This document shows positions 46,601-57,292 of a stretch of 64,000 nucleotides of DNA, in pieces. The translations under genes were made by a program, and so were the position numbers. Numbering within the stretch: the first letter of the stretch is position 1; each line of letters starts with the position of its first letter. The stretch comes from Crossaster papposus (lineage: Eukaryota > Echinodermata > Asteroidea > Velatida > Solasteridae). The notes beneath the pieces are model-generated. The model saw nothing but the letters and a program-made list of their open reading frames with translations. It did no database searches and was not told the origin of the DNA. The DNA lies in NCBI GenBank assembly GCA_037893245.1, contig JBAIAA010000531.1, positions 2,170,001 through 2,234,000 on the forward strand, read 5' to 3'.

Positions 46601-49600
46601 GAGCCACAAGTCGAGCCACAAGTCGAGCCACAAGTCGAGCCACAAGTCGAGCCACAAGTCGAGCCACAAGTCGAGCCACAAGTCGAGCCCCAAGTCGAGC
46701 CCCAAGTCGAGCCCCAAGTCGAGCCCCAAGTCGAGCCCCAAGTCGAGCCCCAAGTCGAGCCCCAAGTCGAGCCCCAAGTCGAGCCCCAAGTCGAGCCCCA
46801 AGTCGAGCCCCAAGTCGAGCCCCAAGTCGAGCCCCAAGTCGAGCCCCAAGTCGAGCCCCAAGTCGAGCCCCAAGTCGAGCCCCAAGTCGAGCCCCAAGTC
46901 GAGCCCCAAGTCGAGCCCCAAGTCGAGCCCCAAGTCGAGCCCCAAGTCGAGCCCCAAGTCGAGCCCCAAGTCGAGCCCCAAGTCGAGCCCCAAGTCGAGC
47001 CCCAAGTCGAGCCCCAAGTCGAGCCCCAAGTCGAGCCCCAAGTCGAGCCCCAAGTCGAGCCCCAAGTCGAGCCCCAAGTCGAGCCCCAAGTCGAGCCCCA
47101 AGTCGAGCCCCAAGTCGAGCCCCAAGTCGAGCCCCAAGTCGAGCCCCAAGTCGAGCCCCAAGTCGAGCCCCAAGTCGAGCCCCAAGTCGAGCCCCAAGTC
47201 GAGCCCCAAGTCGAGCCCCAAGTCGAGCCCCAAGTCGAGCCCCAAGTCGAGCCCCAAGTCGAGCCCCAAGTCGAGCCCCAAGTCGAGCCCCAAGTCGAGC
47301 CCCAAGTCGAGCCCCAAGTCGAGCCCCAAGTCGAGCCCCAAGTCGAGCCCCAAGTCGAGCCCCAAGTCGAGCCCCAAGTCGAGCCCCAAGTCGAGCCCCA
47401 AGTCGAGCCCCAAGTCGAGCCCCAAGTCGAGCCCCAAGTCGAGCCCCAAGTCGAGCCCCAAGTCGAGCCCCAAGTCGAGCCCCAAGTCGAGCCCCAAGTC
47501 GAGCCCCAAGTCGAGCCCCAAGTCGAGCCCCAAGTCGAGCCCCAAGTCGAGCCCCAAGTCGAGCCCCAAGTCGAGCCAGCGAAAGAGCCCAACAAGCAGA
47601 AAGAATTCCCCATAGACAAAATAAGAAAGACACAACACCATTTGCAGGAAGCCATCAAACAGCTTCATGATGCTTCATTTTTGTGTCAGGATACAGACAT
47701 TCTGCAAACAACATCGCTGCAAGTAAAATATCTCACAAGGAAATTGCACACAGGGTTTGTCAAGGATGGGGGCCTTCCGCTGCACTGCAACGACAAAACC
47801 CCTAAAATAATGCAGCGACAACTACCGAAGAGGAGGAAGAGGAAATTAAATCAAGCAAGTAAGAAAACACTCATCATTTTGTAATGTGTCCAACTAGAAA
47901 AGCTGTTTGAAAAAATTGTATGAAAAACTGGCAATATCTTTAAAAATCGAAAATTCTACACACTATCATTAAGATATGAAATTGCATGGTTGCAAATGGA
48001 ATGGAAGCAAGGGTTGAAATGCATTTAAATAGAAGAATGGGGATACAGTTTGATTAGACAGAAAATCATGATCGGAAGGATAATGAAAGTATTAATTAAG
48101 TCACTTACCTTCCTCTTTGAAACCCATGTACAGAGTCAACTTTGCCATCAAACCTGTCAAGGAAAAGATACAGTGAGTCATGGTGCAGATACACGCAATT
48201 AAGTGCCTAGTTTGTTTTATTTCATACATGTGCATGTATTTTAACCCTCTCTCTATGATGGCTGCTAACTGTATGGCAGTGGTATACATGTATGCCCAAA
48301 TCACTCCAGCTGCACTGTGTTGGAGGATTCTTTGCCTGTGTAATGAAGAGCACTTCTGTAGTTATCAAATGGGCATACACATTGTATGGCCTCATAGCAT
48401 GACCCAGTTGACCTTAGTTTCAAATGTCATTCCTTGGTGTGATTTGGAGTGCTATGTACAAAAACAGGGCTTTTTGTAAGGCAAATTGAAGTGCAATGGC
48501 GCGTAAACCAGAAAAAGGGTTAATATGCCTAGATAACTACAAGTAGCCTTGAAAACAAAACTTATCAAATATTCCTTCCTTGACCCTCAGTGTTCTAATT
48601 ATCATTTTTAGACCCCAAAAAGGTCAAATTTGCAGACAGGAGGACAGTTCTTGATGGAGGTGATAACTCCCAAAACAAGACTTTAGGTGAGTTTCTCAAG
48701 CAATTTAATCTTTTTGTGCTGTCTTTTGGTTTTGTCATTGGTTATTTATGCAATTTCATTACTTTTACTACTTCGTACACTATTTGATTTACTTCAAATT
48801 GTCTAGGTATACATTTGATGACATCTAACATCTAAGACATACATCTAACTTTTGTAATATCTACCGGTAACACATAAATCCCCACACCTCTACATACATG
48901 TCTGCATTTTACTCAGACACCAGCGGCCTGACAGCATTTATATTTGGCACGAGTACCACATTCAATTCTTACTTAAATAACATCCTACATGTAATTTGTG
49001 CGGTGCCAAAACCTTTGGAAGTTTTGAATGTTAGTAAACAAATTTCCAATATCCCTACAGATATCGACCGTATTTGGAGGACTCAACGAGCATCAATTGT
49101 GTACCTGTGTGCAGTGGTCTGTGGAGTCCGGCTGTTTACAGAGGATATTCTATCCCTTTCAGGAAAGCGATGGCTGACACACGCAGTAAGTATGTGTTCC
49201 TCTGGCAATTCTGTAAAATGTCGAGACAAAATACACGCATTTATAATTCCCAAACTTTTTTCCTCACTTAGATCATTGATGCGTATCTATCACTACTATG
49301 CAGCAGGCAGAGGTCAAGGGGTAAACACATCTGTCACATTCCTGCTATTGAGATGACACAAATCTGTTGGCAAGGGGCCTTCTACAACTCCAGCAAACCC
49401 AAGGCATTGCTCCAGGCTAAGGTAGATGACTCTTCCACTATTTTTTGCAGTCATACTAGAACCACACAAAAACTAAATGAATTTTAATGTACAGTAAACG
49501 CCCGTTTTTAAGGAACGTCAAATCTCAAGGAATGAAAAACATTTTTGAGGTTGTTATAAATAACGTGTTTGGGCAGACTAACAAATGTTTGCCAATTTCT

Positions 49601-51345
49601 TTATTTACATGCACGTATGCAAGATGCACAATTTCAGAAGAATGCATACCATTATTGGATGCATTAACACTGGAGGGCACTTCACACTCTTGGTAAGTAG
49701 CTTTTCTAGCTTCAGCATTTAATTAACATGTTCACAACATCTACAGATATTTGTTGATACATGTATTGCATGCATAAACAATTCAAGAATTCATTACAGA
49801 AAATATTGTAGTTTTTACTGGCAACCTAAAATGGACTGAATTATTTAATTTCCTCTTGCAGGTCATGCACCCAGAGTCTGGTGAGATGTTCTTCTACAAC
49901 CCGCTAGGAGAGATAAGAACACAACAACAGAAAATACGAAGTAACTGGCAGTAAGTAAAAAAGACCAGTGATTTGAAAGTCAGTTACACATGTATATCTA
50001 CAACAGTATGAGTACAAGTTTCACATATACTGTAGATATGTAATGGTTGGAAGTTCAGGCGCAAAAGCCAACACATCACTTCTATGAAAAATTATTTTAA
50101 CGATATCACGTAGAAAGCTCTCAGTGCCCATAGTATACACAATAATCTAATAATTTGTTTGCTGGTGTTATTAGTAGATGTTGCACCTTAGCTTTTCACT
50201 TCTAACAATACCACAATCAGTCTGATATTCAACCACTGCAACAAATTGTTTCTGTAAAGTTTTTCTCTCTCTCTCTTTAAGAAACTACTGGCTGCTTCGT
50301 GTCATGTCCGGTAGAGAAAAACGAATCATCAACTGGACAATGAAGACAAAAGAACATGTCAAACAACAGGACAGTAGCAACTGTGGAATTTTTACACTAC
50401 TGGTAATATCAGGAATTTGTTTTAGTGAATATGATGAACCACTACGAAAAGCTTTTACAACGAATTATCGCAATGGATGTGCATGTTGTACCACTTACAA
50501 TATGTTTGTTTTTATTAAGTTTTTTTATTGCAGTGTGTAGCTTGAATTCCAAACTTAATACCATTTAGAAACAAAAAACTATGTTTACATTCAACTAGTG
50601 TATACATGTAAGTGCACAGAACATTGTAACAGTAATCAGAATTTAACAATCATACCTAAATGTGAATCTTTCTAACAATTACCCGGTATTTTAACTGATC
50701 ATGGCTTATATTGAATACTCACTACAGTTTGCAGACATTCATCTGACCAGCAGAGATGAAGATTTGCAGCGGTGCCCTGATGTGAGATCACTCAGGAGGG
50801 TGATTGGTGAAGCACTAGTGTCGTCTTCTGGTAAGCAGAAAAAAAGGAAAACAGAGAATTCAAGTTGTAGAATGATGTTAAAATAAATCATAAATTAACA
50901 TCACCCGGTAACCCTAACACTAACAGCACTCATTTTCAATATCAATTTTTAAACACCCCAGGCGGATGGTTACAGATTGTGGAATTTCAGACTATGTGTA
51001 CATGTACGTATGTTTGCATCACGTGCAGTATGCTTTTTACTTTTGACATGCAGATGATCTTGGCAAATACTGCCGAGGATGTGGACAAACACTAAATGAA
51101 GCAACAATGGATGTAGTGGTACGTACATTGTAATAACAATGTGTCAACAGTCATTATACGGTATATCTATGTATGTGCATAAAGTTGTACTACAAACAAT
51201 GCAAAACACAACATACATGTGTACTTGTCGATTTCAGAAATGTTTTTCCTGCGGAGGAACTTATGAAAGACAATGCATCACTGCTGACAACTCATCCAGT
51301 GAAACAGAATGCAGGTGGTGCACATTACATGCACAACTAGTGTAG
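37612..51345 (+). CDS. MULE transposase with SWIM finger, (PQVE)148 and Ulp1-like protease
   Basis: Sixteen exons: 37612-37775, 42087-42255, 43018-43127, 43250-44047, 44432-44553, 44697-44878, 45176-47858, 48612-48686, 49061-49185, 49272-49421, 49624-49692, 49862-49950, 50282-50402, 50728-50830, 51054-51118, 51238-51345. All introns are GT-AG. The joined frame is 5,133 nt (1,710 residues) with no stop before TAG. Domains: a FAR1/FLYWCH-like basic region with C96 and C136/C137; the DDE core with D352 (ILLDATYKT), D419 (FMTDYSDAE), C437/C440/H443 and E537 ([12 protein letters not shown]); SWIM C657xC659-C669xH671; PQVE repeats 724-1315; a basic KRRKRK stretch near 1400; a C48-type protease core with H1545 (GGHFTLL), N1562 where Asp is usual (FFYNPLG), Q1607 and C1613 ([10 protein letters not shown]); and a tail with C1660/C1663, C1677/C1680, C1688 and C1700/C1703. 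It should act in the nucleus, cutting and joining element ends. The protease part may process SUMO-like modifiers, which is inference. The start at 37612 is the first ATG in frame after the E2F-type site. The exon 11 acceptor (GCAAG) is weak. Confidence 0.85.
39021..39464. mobile_element. 444-bp MITE in intron 1 of the MULE gene
   Basis: Ends TAATATGTGACCCACTCTGC and its near-complement. The inverted match continues through AAAAATGAGTCTGATGT. No gene inside. Confidence 0.78.
40080..40205 (+). repeat. G-rich minisatellite
   Basis: G runs of 12 or more alternate with GGGAGGGTAAAG-like units, strongly purine-biased on the plus strand. Potential quadruplex DNA in intron 1. Confidence 0.8.
40249..41369. 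mobile_element. 1.12 kb TIR element in intron 1
   Basis: TAGCCTTGGCCAA at the left matches the complement at the right. The match extends inward through TCGTCGTTTATTTGTTCGAA and TTTAATAGTTTAGCATGTGC, about 100 bp in all. No open frame of note. Confidence 0.7.
42379..42638 (+). mobile_element. TTAA-type MITE copy in intron 2
   Basis: Starts TTAACCAGTTCGCGTC and carries the family's GAGCAAG and GGATCGAGTTTTTT blocks. The right end is degraded. Related to copies at 52840, 53170 and 53602. Confidence 0.6.
44217..44395 (-). repeat. tRNA-derived SINE in intron 4
   Basis: On the minus strand: A box TTGGCGTAGTGG (44357-44368) and B box GGTTTGTATTCC (44321-44332). A common SINE body follows, with CCTAATTGACTTGGTGGGTTT and TTCTCCCAC. 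Confidence 0.7.
44924..45045 (+). repeat. SINE body remnant in intron 6
   Basis: GTGGGTTTTCTCTGGGTTCT and nearby words match the 3' body of the same kind of SINE as 44217-44395. The Pol III boxes are degraded. Confidence 0.4.
45800..47575 (+). repeat. 12-bp coding minisatellite, 148 perfect units
   Basis: Units 1-74 (45800-46687) are CCACAAGTCGAG. Units 75-148 (46688-47575) are CCCCAAGTCGAG. Both encode Pro-Gln-Val-Glu. There is no other substitution or length change. The array gives a 592-residue acidic, proline-spaced spacer between the SWIM finger and the protease half. Because the unit lacks stops, open frames on both strands overlap it. Those are artefacts. Confidence 0.97.
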
Positions 51346-51951
51346 TCTCATCACAGTAGTGTATAATGTATTCCAGTACAGAATAGTCCTGCCAGTTTTG
51401 TATCATGCTTATAGCTGTGTCATCCATTCGTTTATGACTACACTGTATCATTACCATACACAAAAGCGTTAGTCAACTACATGTACTGTATGTCCGGAGG
51501 GTCCGACTTTCATCCACACCTTGTACATGTAAGAGGACTGCATACTGCACATTACTCAAGTATTATTTGTAGGTGACATAGGGTTAATGTTTTTGTCGCC
51601 TGCAAAACTTTACGTACCGGGCAACAAAATTGGGAAATCTTGTCAAACAAATATTATGTCATATACAAGCCATTTTGAACAGCGATACACAGAGAGAAGG
51701 TCCACCTTTGAAGGATGCATGGTCTCTTTTATATATATCCGACTTATATTTAATTCAAATATAATGTGCTGCTTTCCTACCTTTCTATGTTCTGGTATTT
51801 ATGTACATGTACATGTACTGTATGGAGATCTACGGAAACAAATTGGAAAATAATACGAGAAGGCATTCAGTGTCATTAGAAGTTAATAGCAAGTACCCAA
51901 AAGTACCAAAGACGTATTTGTAAGTAAAAGAACATGGAAAAATATAGATAT

Positions 51952-52840
51952 AAAATCCAAGAATAATTATGCCAAACTATGCCAAACAAAATTGCCTAGA
52001 ATAATGATGTCTGCTGTGTCGACAGTTTGTAGAGTTGTATCCAAGTGCCTGGCCTTTAAAAAGTAGAAGGCCAGGCATCTCATGTACATTGGAAATGAAA
52101 TGTAACATTTAAAATCCAAGAATAATTATGCCAAACTATGCCGAAAAAAATTGCCTAGAATAATGATGGAGTCTGTTGTGTCGACAGTTTGTATAGTTGT
52201 ATCCAAGTGCCTGGCCTTCAAAAAGTAAAAGGCCAGGCATCTCATGTACATTGATATTGAAATGTAATATTTAAAATCCAAGAATAATTATGCCAAACTA
52301 TGCCAAAACAAATTGCCTAGAATAATGATGTCTGTTGTGTCGACAGTTTGTAGAGTTGTATCCAAGTGCCTGGCCTTCAAAAAGTAAAAGGCCAGGCATC
52401 TCATGTACATTGGAAATGAAATGTAACATTTAAAATCCAAGAATAATTATGCCAAAAAACTGTGCCTAGAATAACGATTTGTCTGTTGTGTCAACAGTTT
52501 GTAGAGTTGTATCCAAGTGCCTGGCCTTCAAAAAGTAAAAGGCCAGGCATCTCATGTACATTGGAAATGAAATGTAACATTTAAAATCCAAGAATAATTA
52601 TGCCAAAAAACTGTGCCTAGAATAACAATTTGTCTGTTGTGTCGACAGTTTGTAGAGTTGTATCCAAGTGCCTGGCCTTCAAAAAGTAGAAGGCCAGGTA
52701 TCTCATGTACATTGGAAATGAAATGTAACATTTAAAATCCAAGAAAAATTATGCCAAACTATGCCGAAAAGAATTGCCTAGAATACTGATTTGTCTGTTG
52801 TGTCTACAGTTTGTAGAGTTGTATCCAAGTGCCTGGCCTT
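51952..52840 (+). repeat. Six-unit tandem array, unit 150-162 bp
   Basis: Units begin AAAATCCAAGAATAATTATGCC at about 51952, 52111, 52273, 52432, 52583 and 52733. Each has a hairpin GCCTGGCCTT CAAAAAGTA AAGGCCAGGC, except that the last unit is cut inside it by a TTAA-type MITE. It lies past the MULE gene's stop and inside the element. Confidence 0.9.
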
Positions 52841-53084
52841 TAACCAATTTGCGCCGGATGACGTACAGTATAAACGTACAGTTTTCCCACGACTCAAAAG
52901 GGATGAACCAAAAACACGTCACGAGCAAGGCCGGAATTGTCTGTCAGCAGCGAGCAAGGCCGGAAATGCATGGGTGTGCTTCCCGGCACTATTGGCCTGA
53001 ACCTGCTTCGGATCGAGTTTCGTTAAAAATAATCACACACGTCGGCTCGGTGATGTTACAATAATCCCGACGCAATCTGGTTAA
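52840..53084 (+). mobile_element. TTAA-type MITE copy
   Basis: Bounded by TTAA on both sides. Ends CCAATTTGCGCCGG and its near-complement. Contains the GAGCAAGGCCGGAA and GGATCGAGTTTCGTT blocks. TTAA targets are used by piggyBac and Kolobok. Confidence 0.75.
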
Positions 53085-53169
53085 TGGAAGAGGTACATGT
53101 ATGCAGACGAATGTTTGCAGCCCTCCTACTCCCTCCCCTAGTCTAGACATTATTTTCAAATATATTTGG

Positions 53170-53412
53170 TTAACCAGTTCGCGCCGGAATTATTTTAACA
53201 TCACCGAGCCAAGGGGCGGGATTATTTTTAACGAAACTCGATCCGAAGCGGGTTCAGGCTGATAGTGCCGGAAAGCAACACCCACACATTTCCGGCCTTG
53301 CTCGCTGCTGACATACATTTCCGAACTTGAACCTGGCCTGTTTATGCGCCATCAGTTTTGAATTTTGAAAAATTTTTGCGTTTATATACGTCATCCGGCG
53401 CGAACTGGTTAA
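53170..53412 (-). mobile_element. TTAA-type MITE copy, inverted
   Basis: Perfect ends TTAACCAGTTCGCGCCGG and its complement. Opposite orientation to the neighbouring copy. Confidence 0.8.
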
Positions 53413-53601
53413 ATGAAAGTTTACTACCTATGTACATACAATTTATGTAGGCCTAGAATCAATTTGTGGTGTTTTTTTCTTCCTTGATCAGGGTTTTGTA
53501 TATTGTATCTATATCTGGAATTTGTGCCTCTTGCTTTTGCTCACATTTTCGAGAATTACAGCATGAGTTTGTACAGCAAAAACAAAAGTTTAATCACTCC
53601 C

Positions 53602-53768
53602 TTAACCAGTTCGCGCCGGATGACAAATATAAACGCAAAGTTTTCCCAAGATTCAAAACGGATGATGCATAAACATGCAACGAGCAATTAGGCTGGAAAT
53701 GTCTGTCAGCAGCGAGCAAGGCCGGAAATGAGTGGATGTGCTTCCCGGTTAAAGGCTGAACTGGTTAA
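53602..53768 (+). mobile_element. TTAA-type MITE copy, shortened
   Basis: Starts TTAACCAGTTCGCGCCGG and ends at a TTAA shared with a partial inverted copy that runs on to about 53853. Confidence 0.65.
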
Positions 53769-53865
53769 AAAGTTTGCGTCGGGATTATTTTGAAATTGAC
53801 CAGGCCCAAGCGGGATTGTTTTTCACAAATCTCGATCCGAGACCGGTTCAGGCCTACATCATGGG

Positions 53866-53933
53866 TAGTTGCGATAATTGTAACCCACCTTCCTTCGACC
53901 GTCGTGAGGATAATCTTTCGATTATCGCAACTA
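53866..53933. mobile_element. 68-bp mini-MITE with 9-bp target duplication
   Basis: TAGTTGCGATAAT and its complement form the ends. CATCATGGG repeats directly on each side (53857-53865, 53934-53942). The 9-bp duplication is the MULE size, but the ends differ from those of the surrounding MULE. Confidence 0.65.
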
Positions 53934-54633
53934 CATCATGGGTAGAACACCACGACTTTTTGGGGTCATTCTTCATGTGTGTAAGAATTTTTTCCTAAAA
54001 ATACACTTTATTGTGCAGTTCAACAAGGTGTCCGAGGCAAAGACATAAAAAAAATAAAAAATAATAATGTTGTAAAATCATACTGTTCATGCTGTTCACC
54101 ACGACATCAGTTGGCTCCAAATAGTTCTCAGTTGGTGTGATGTTTCCTGACGGACGGATGCCTTGCCCACCACGAGGAAGAAATTCCTCCATTTATGCCA
54201 ACTCTAAGATTCAGATAGGCCTAAGTTAAATACATGTATCATTCAATTACAAAAGTTGGGTTTGACCATAGAGCAAGGAACAGACCTAGCCCCGCATACT
54301 CCAGTGCGGGGCCATGCCCCTAGACAGTCCACTGTGTACTCAGCAGAAACTAAACATGATCTACTTACTTTGTTGTTTCGATTCGGCTAAAACTGATTAG
54401 GCCTACGTCCAACATGTTTTCTTTTTTCATTTTTGTAGGCCTCGGCCCAATTTCCATGTTGTAACAACGTTAAAATTGTTTTCAAACTGCCTGTTGTGTT
54501 GTTTGTATCGATACGTACATGTACATTATACTGGCGCAATGAGCTGTACGTGTGCGTGTACATGTGCGTTCCCTGTGCGTTCGTATTCGGACGTCTGTAA
54601 TTGGGTTTTCTGTGCAGCCAGCTTAGCGCTGTG

Positions 54634-54670
54634 ACGTCACGCACGAAGTGCCTGGCTTATAGCCTCACTC
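54634..54670 (-). repeat. Right MULE TIR
   Basis: 37 bp, exact complement of 37376-37412. The adjoining bases complete a GTGACGTCAC palindrome (54631-54640), a full CRE-type site, on this side only. Confidence 0.95.
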
Positions 54671-54973
54671 AATAATGATGGTGGTGTCAAGCTCAGTCAG
54701 AATAACTCGACGGACAACTTCGTCAACGGCTAAATCATAACCTACTGTTATGGCTACCATGGCAAGGAAGTGTTATTTGATGGTTTCAGGAATATCTATT
54801 TTCAGGGGATGTTGTGCAAACGTTGTTGCAGTACAGCGAGCTACTACAGACTTAGCAAAATCCGTTATGGCGTTAGAATTATCCCGCGCAGCAAGTGTCT
54901 GTGACTGTCCTTTGACCTTATAAATCGGGTAGCACAACAGGTGGAGATCCTCTGTGGCTAGAAAAGCCAAGCC
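54671..54973 (-). pseudogene. Open-frame fragment interrupted by the MULE, unknown protein
   Basis: On the minus strand a frame starting after a CACCAG acceptor-like site reads about 65 codons (including LHLLCYPIYKVKGQSQTLAA and VVARCTATTFAQHPLKID). It reaches a TAA at 54773-54775, then stays open to the MULE target site. It continues on the far side of the element at 37375-37313. It looks like a former exon or part of another repeat. I do not recognise it. Confidence 0.35.
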
Positions 54974-57292
54974 TTCTACTTGACCCTGGTGACCTCAGCA
55001 GGCTAAATCTACTCAGTGGTATTAGTATATAATAAATTGGGTTTTTTTTAATTTCTTTCAAATAGAGAGTACGTTCAGAGAAATTCTCAAGCTGTTTTGT
55101 CTAGTACTTTTGATACCTTGATGCAGACGTCTCTGCATGCATGAACTAAGAAAATTTAGCTCCCAATATTCACGTGTGGTTCATTTTAAACTACATGTAA
55201 GCATAACTTTGGTGTTTTTTTATATGAAATATATTTTGTTTTGTGTCGGGGTTTCACTTTTTGTTTACTCGCCCTGTACTATTCCCCTCGTTTCTTTATT
55301 ACTATTTTAATCCTGTGTTGAACGTTTCATTTCGTCCGAGAAAAAACCCCACACGTTTTTACCAAACTAATTTAGTCAGATACCGTTCTAATTTTGTGTC
55401 ACTCTATTTAAACATTGTCTTGGAAATATTCCTCATTACGAATCAAACTTGTCTAAGATCTTGCTGTCTAAGTTGTTGGGGATAGAGCTTTTCTTATAAT
55501 AATCAATTTCAAACTTATATTAAGAAATTAGTCTGGTGTGTGATTGAGTCAAGCACATATGACTAATTTATTATATAATATTGTTAATTGTTTTACTTTT
55601 TATTTACAAATGTATATTTTGGGTGTAAAGTTTTGTTCTTACGTTTGAACCCCGACTTAATGTTTTATTTTGTTTTATATATGATTTAATTTATTCAATT
55701 TGTGGTGCCCCATACAAAAAAACACCCTTGGTTGAATGGTTACCATGTATTATAATGAAACATAAATAAAATCCCTTAGTTGAGAATACAAGTTGCCTAA
55801 AGAGTCTGATCATCCCAGCACAAGCTTGTTTTACTATTAAAGCAAGTTTATGTGTGTTTTTGTTGGTCCCCAGCTGAATCTTCGCAGCTACTGTAGGCCT
55901 ACATCCCATTTTAGCTGACGATAGTACGAGAAATTGGTTTAGCAGGCGATGTAATGTATTGATATGCTGGTTGGTGCTTATTTACGGGAAAACAAACACA
56001 CACACATACAACTTTATGGAGTACGTATACCCGGGCATCAATAATTGGTATATACTGTACATGTACGTACAGTACATGTACCTAGTGTACCAACATAGGA
56101 TATCGTACGGTGTGGTTTAGCGGTTCACACTCGTCTAAAACGTATAAAGGGCCAGTTTGGGTCAAATGCATGTGGGGTAAGGTAATTCGAATCAGTACGG
56201 AAAAAGACAAAAGTTCACAACTCGCTGTGATAGATCACACAGTATAGCGCTGCGATTATTGCGTCCTTTACAACATGGATATGCTGCACGCCTGTGTCAG
56301 TACTGTCTGTATGGCCTGTACTATAAAGTCACTGTGTAATTTATAAACGAGTGGTAAAACTTAGCGTTGTGACATCTTACACAACTCTAGCACTGCATGC
56401 GGACTGAAGGCGGCTTTACGAAGAAAACAAAAACATTCACATTATACAAAACAAGAGATTTTGTATTTCTAAAACAAACACAAGGTGGTTTAGAGAGTGG
56501 CAGGGGAAACTCACACTATTAACAAGACACTATCCTGTTTGAATGTACATGTGTTTGAAATGATACTTTTATTTAAGTAGACCCGGTCAGTTTATCAACA
56601 TGCAGGTTATTTTGTTCTGTACATTATAACGAGATGTATTTGCAGATTGTACATGTTCATACGTATACAACGCCAGTATGGTACAGGCGAATACTGAAAG
56701 CCGATGTACACAGTACTAATTGGTTCACTTTGATGTTTCGCACTAACTATATAAAACCTGTAAAATCAAATTATTTGAGAAAACTTGATAGGAACGAAAT
56801 GAAAAAACAAAATCTTAGTACACCGACGAGTCGTGTTGCGTAAACATGTCATTTTTATATACACATTTAAGAGAGGTAAACTACCGAACCAGGAAAATAA
56901 TAAGAATGTTATTGATTGTTTGCGTGAAAACGATTCAAGGAAAATACTTTGCATGCACACATTCTAAAACAGAATCGGCCATCTTGTGTGAGCATATTAT
57001 TTTAGCGGCAATATGGCCGTTCAACATTACTATTATGACTAACCAATAGCAAACTGAATCCTATGTAGTACACCCGGTTTCGGCTTGATTCCATGTGCAT
57101 AGAATTATGTAAACTAGTGCACGAAAAATTTCCAATTAACGTGTTCTGCTCGTCGTAAAGCATGCAAACTTGGCGTTACATTTTCATAACCCCGCACTCT
57201 GTGGGTAAACTGTTAGCCGAAACGGGGGGGTGCACCTCCATCGTTCGTTTCATGCGTCGTTAAATTTTCGTAAACCCATCCCTTTCGCACAG
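54974..57292. other. No supported gene
   Basis: AT-rich DNA with TACATGTA-type words near 56050. A weak SINE-like stretch at 56101-56175 has an A-box-like TGGTTTAGCGG but a poor B box. At 57213-57292 there is a short minus-strand frame, GWVYENLTTHETNDGGAPP, of unknown origin. Confidence 0.4.

Larger units (their letters stand above)
37376..54670 (+). mobile_element. 17.3 kb Mutator-like element (MULE) with transposase-protease gene
   Basis: Perfect 37-bp terminal inverted repeats (37376-37412, 54634-54670) begin GAGTGAGGCTATAAGCCAGG. They are flanked by an exact 9-bp duplication AATAATGAT (37367-37375, 54671-54679), the target size typical of MULEs. The element holds one complete spliced gene (37612-51345), whose product contains a MULE DDE core and SWIM finger, in agreement with the ends. 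The rest is introns, nested MITEs and SINEs, and a satellite array. Identical TIRs and an exact duplication show that the copy is not very old, or that its ends are maintained. At 17 kb it is large for a MULE. Whether it still moves is unknown. Confidence 0.92.

Noticed and set aside
45800-47575. CRISPR-like array
   Set aside because: There are no spacers. It is a continuous 12-bp coding tandem repeat in a eukaryotic gene.
45621-47670. Four further long open frames over the minisatellite (LGAR, TWGS, TSRA and LGLD repeats)
   Set aside because: A stop-free 12-bp unit is open in most frames. Only the PQVE frame joins to exons with domains.
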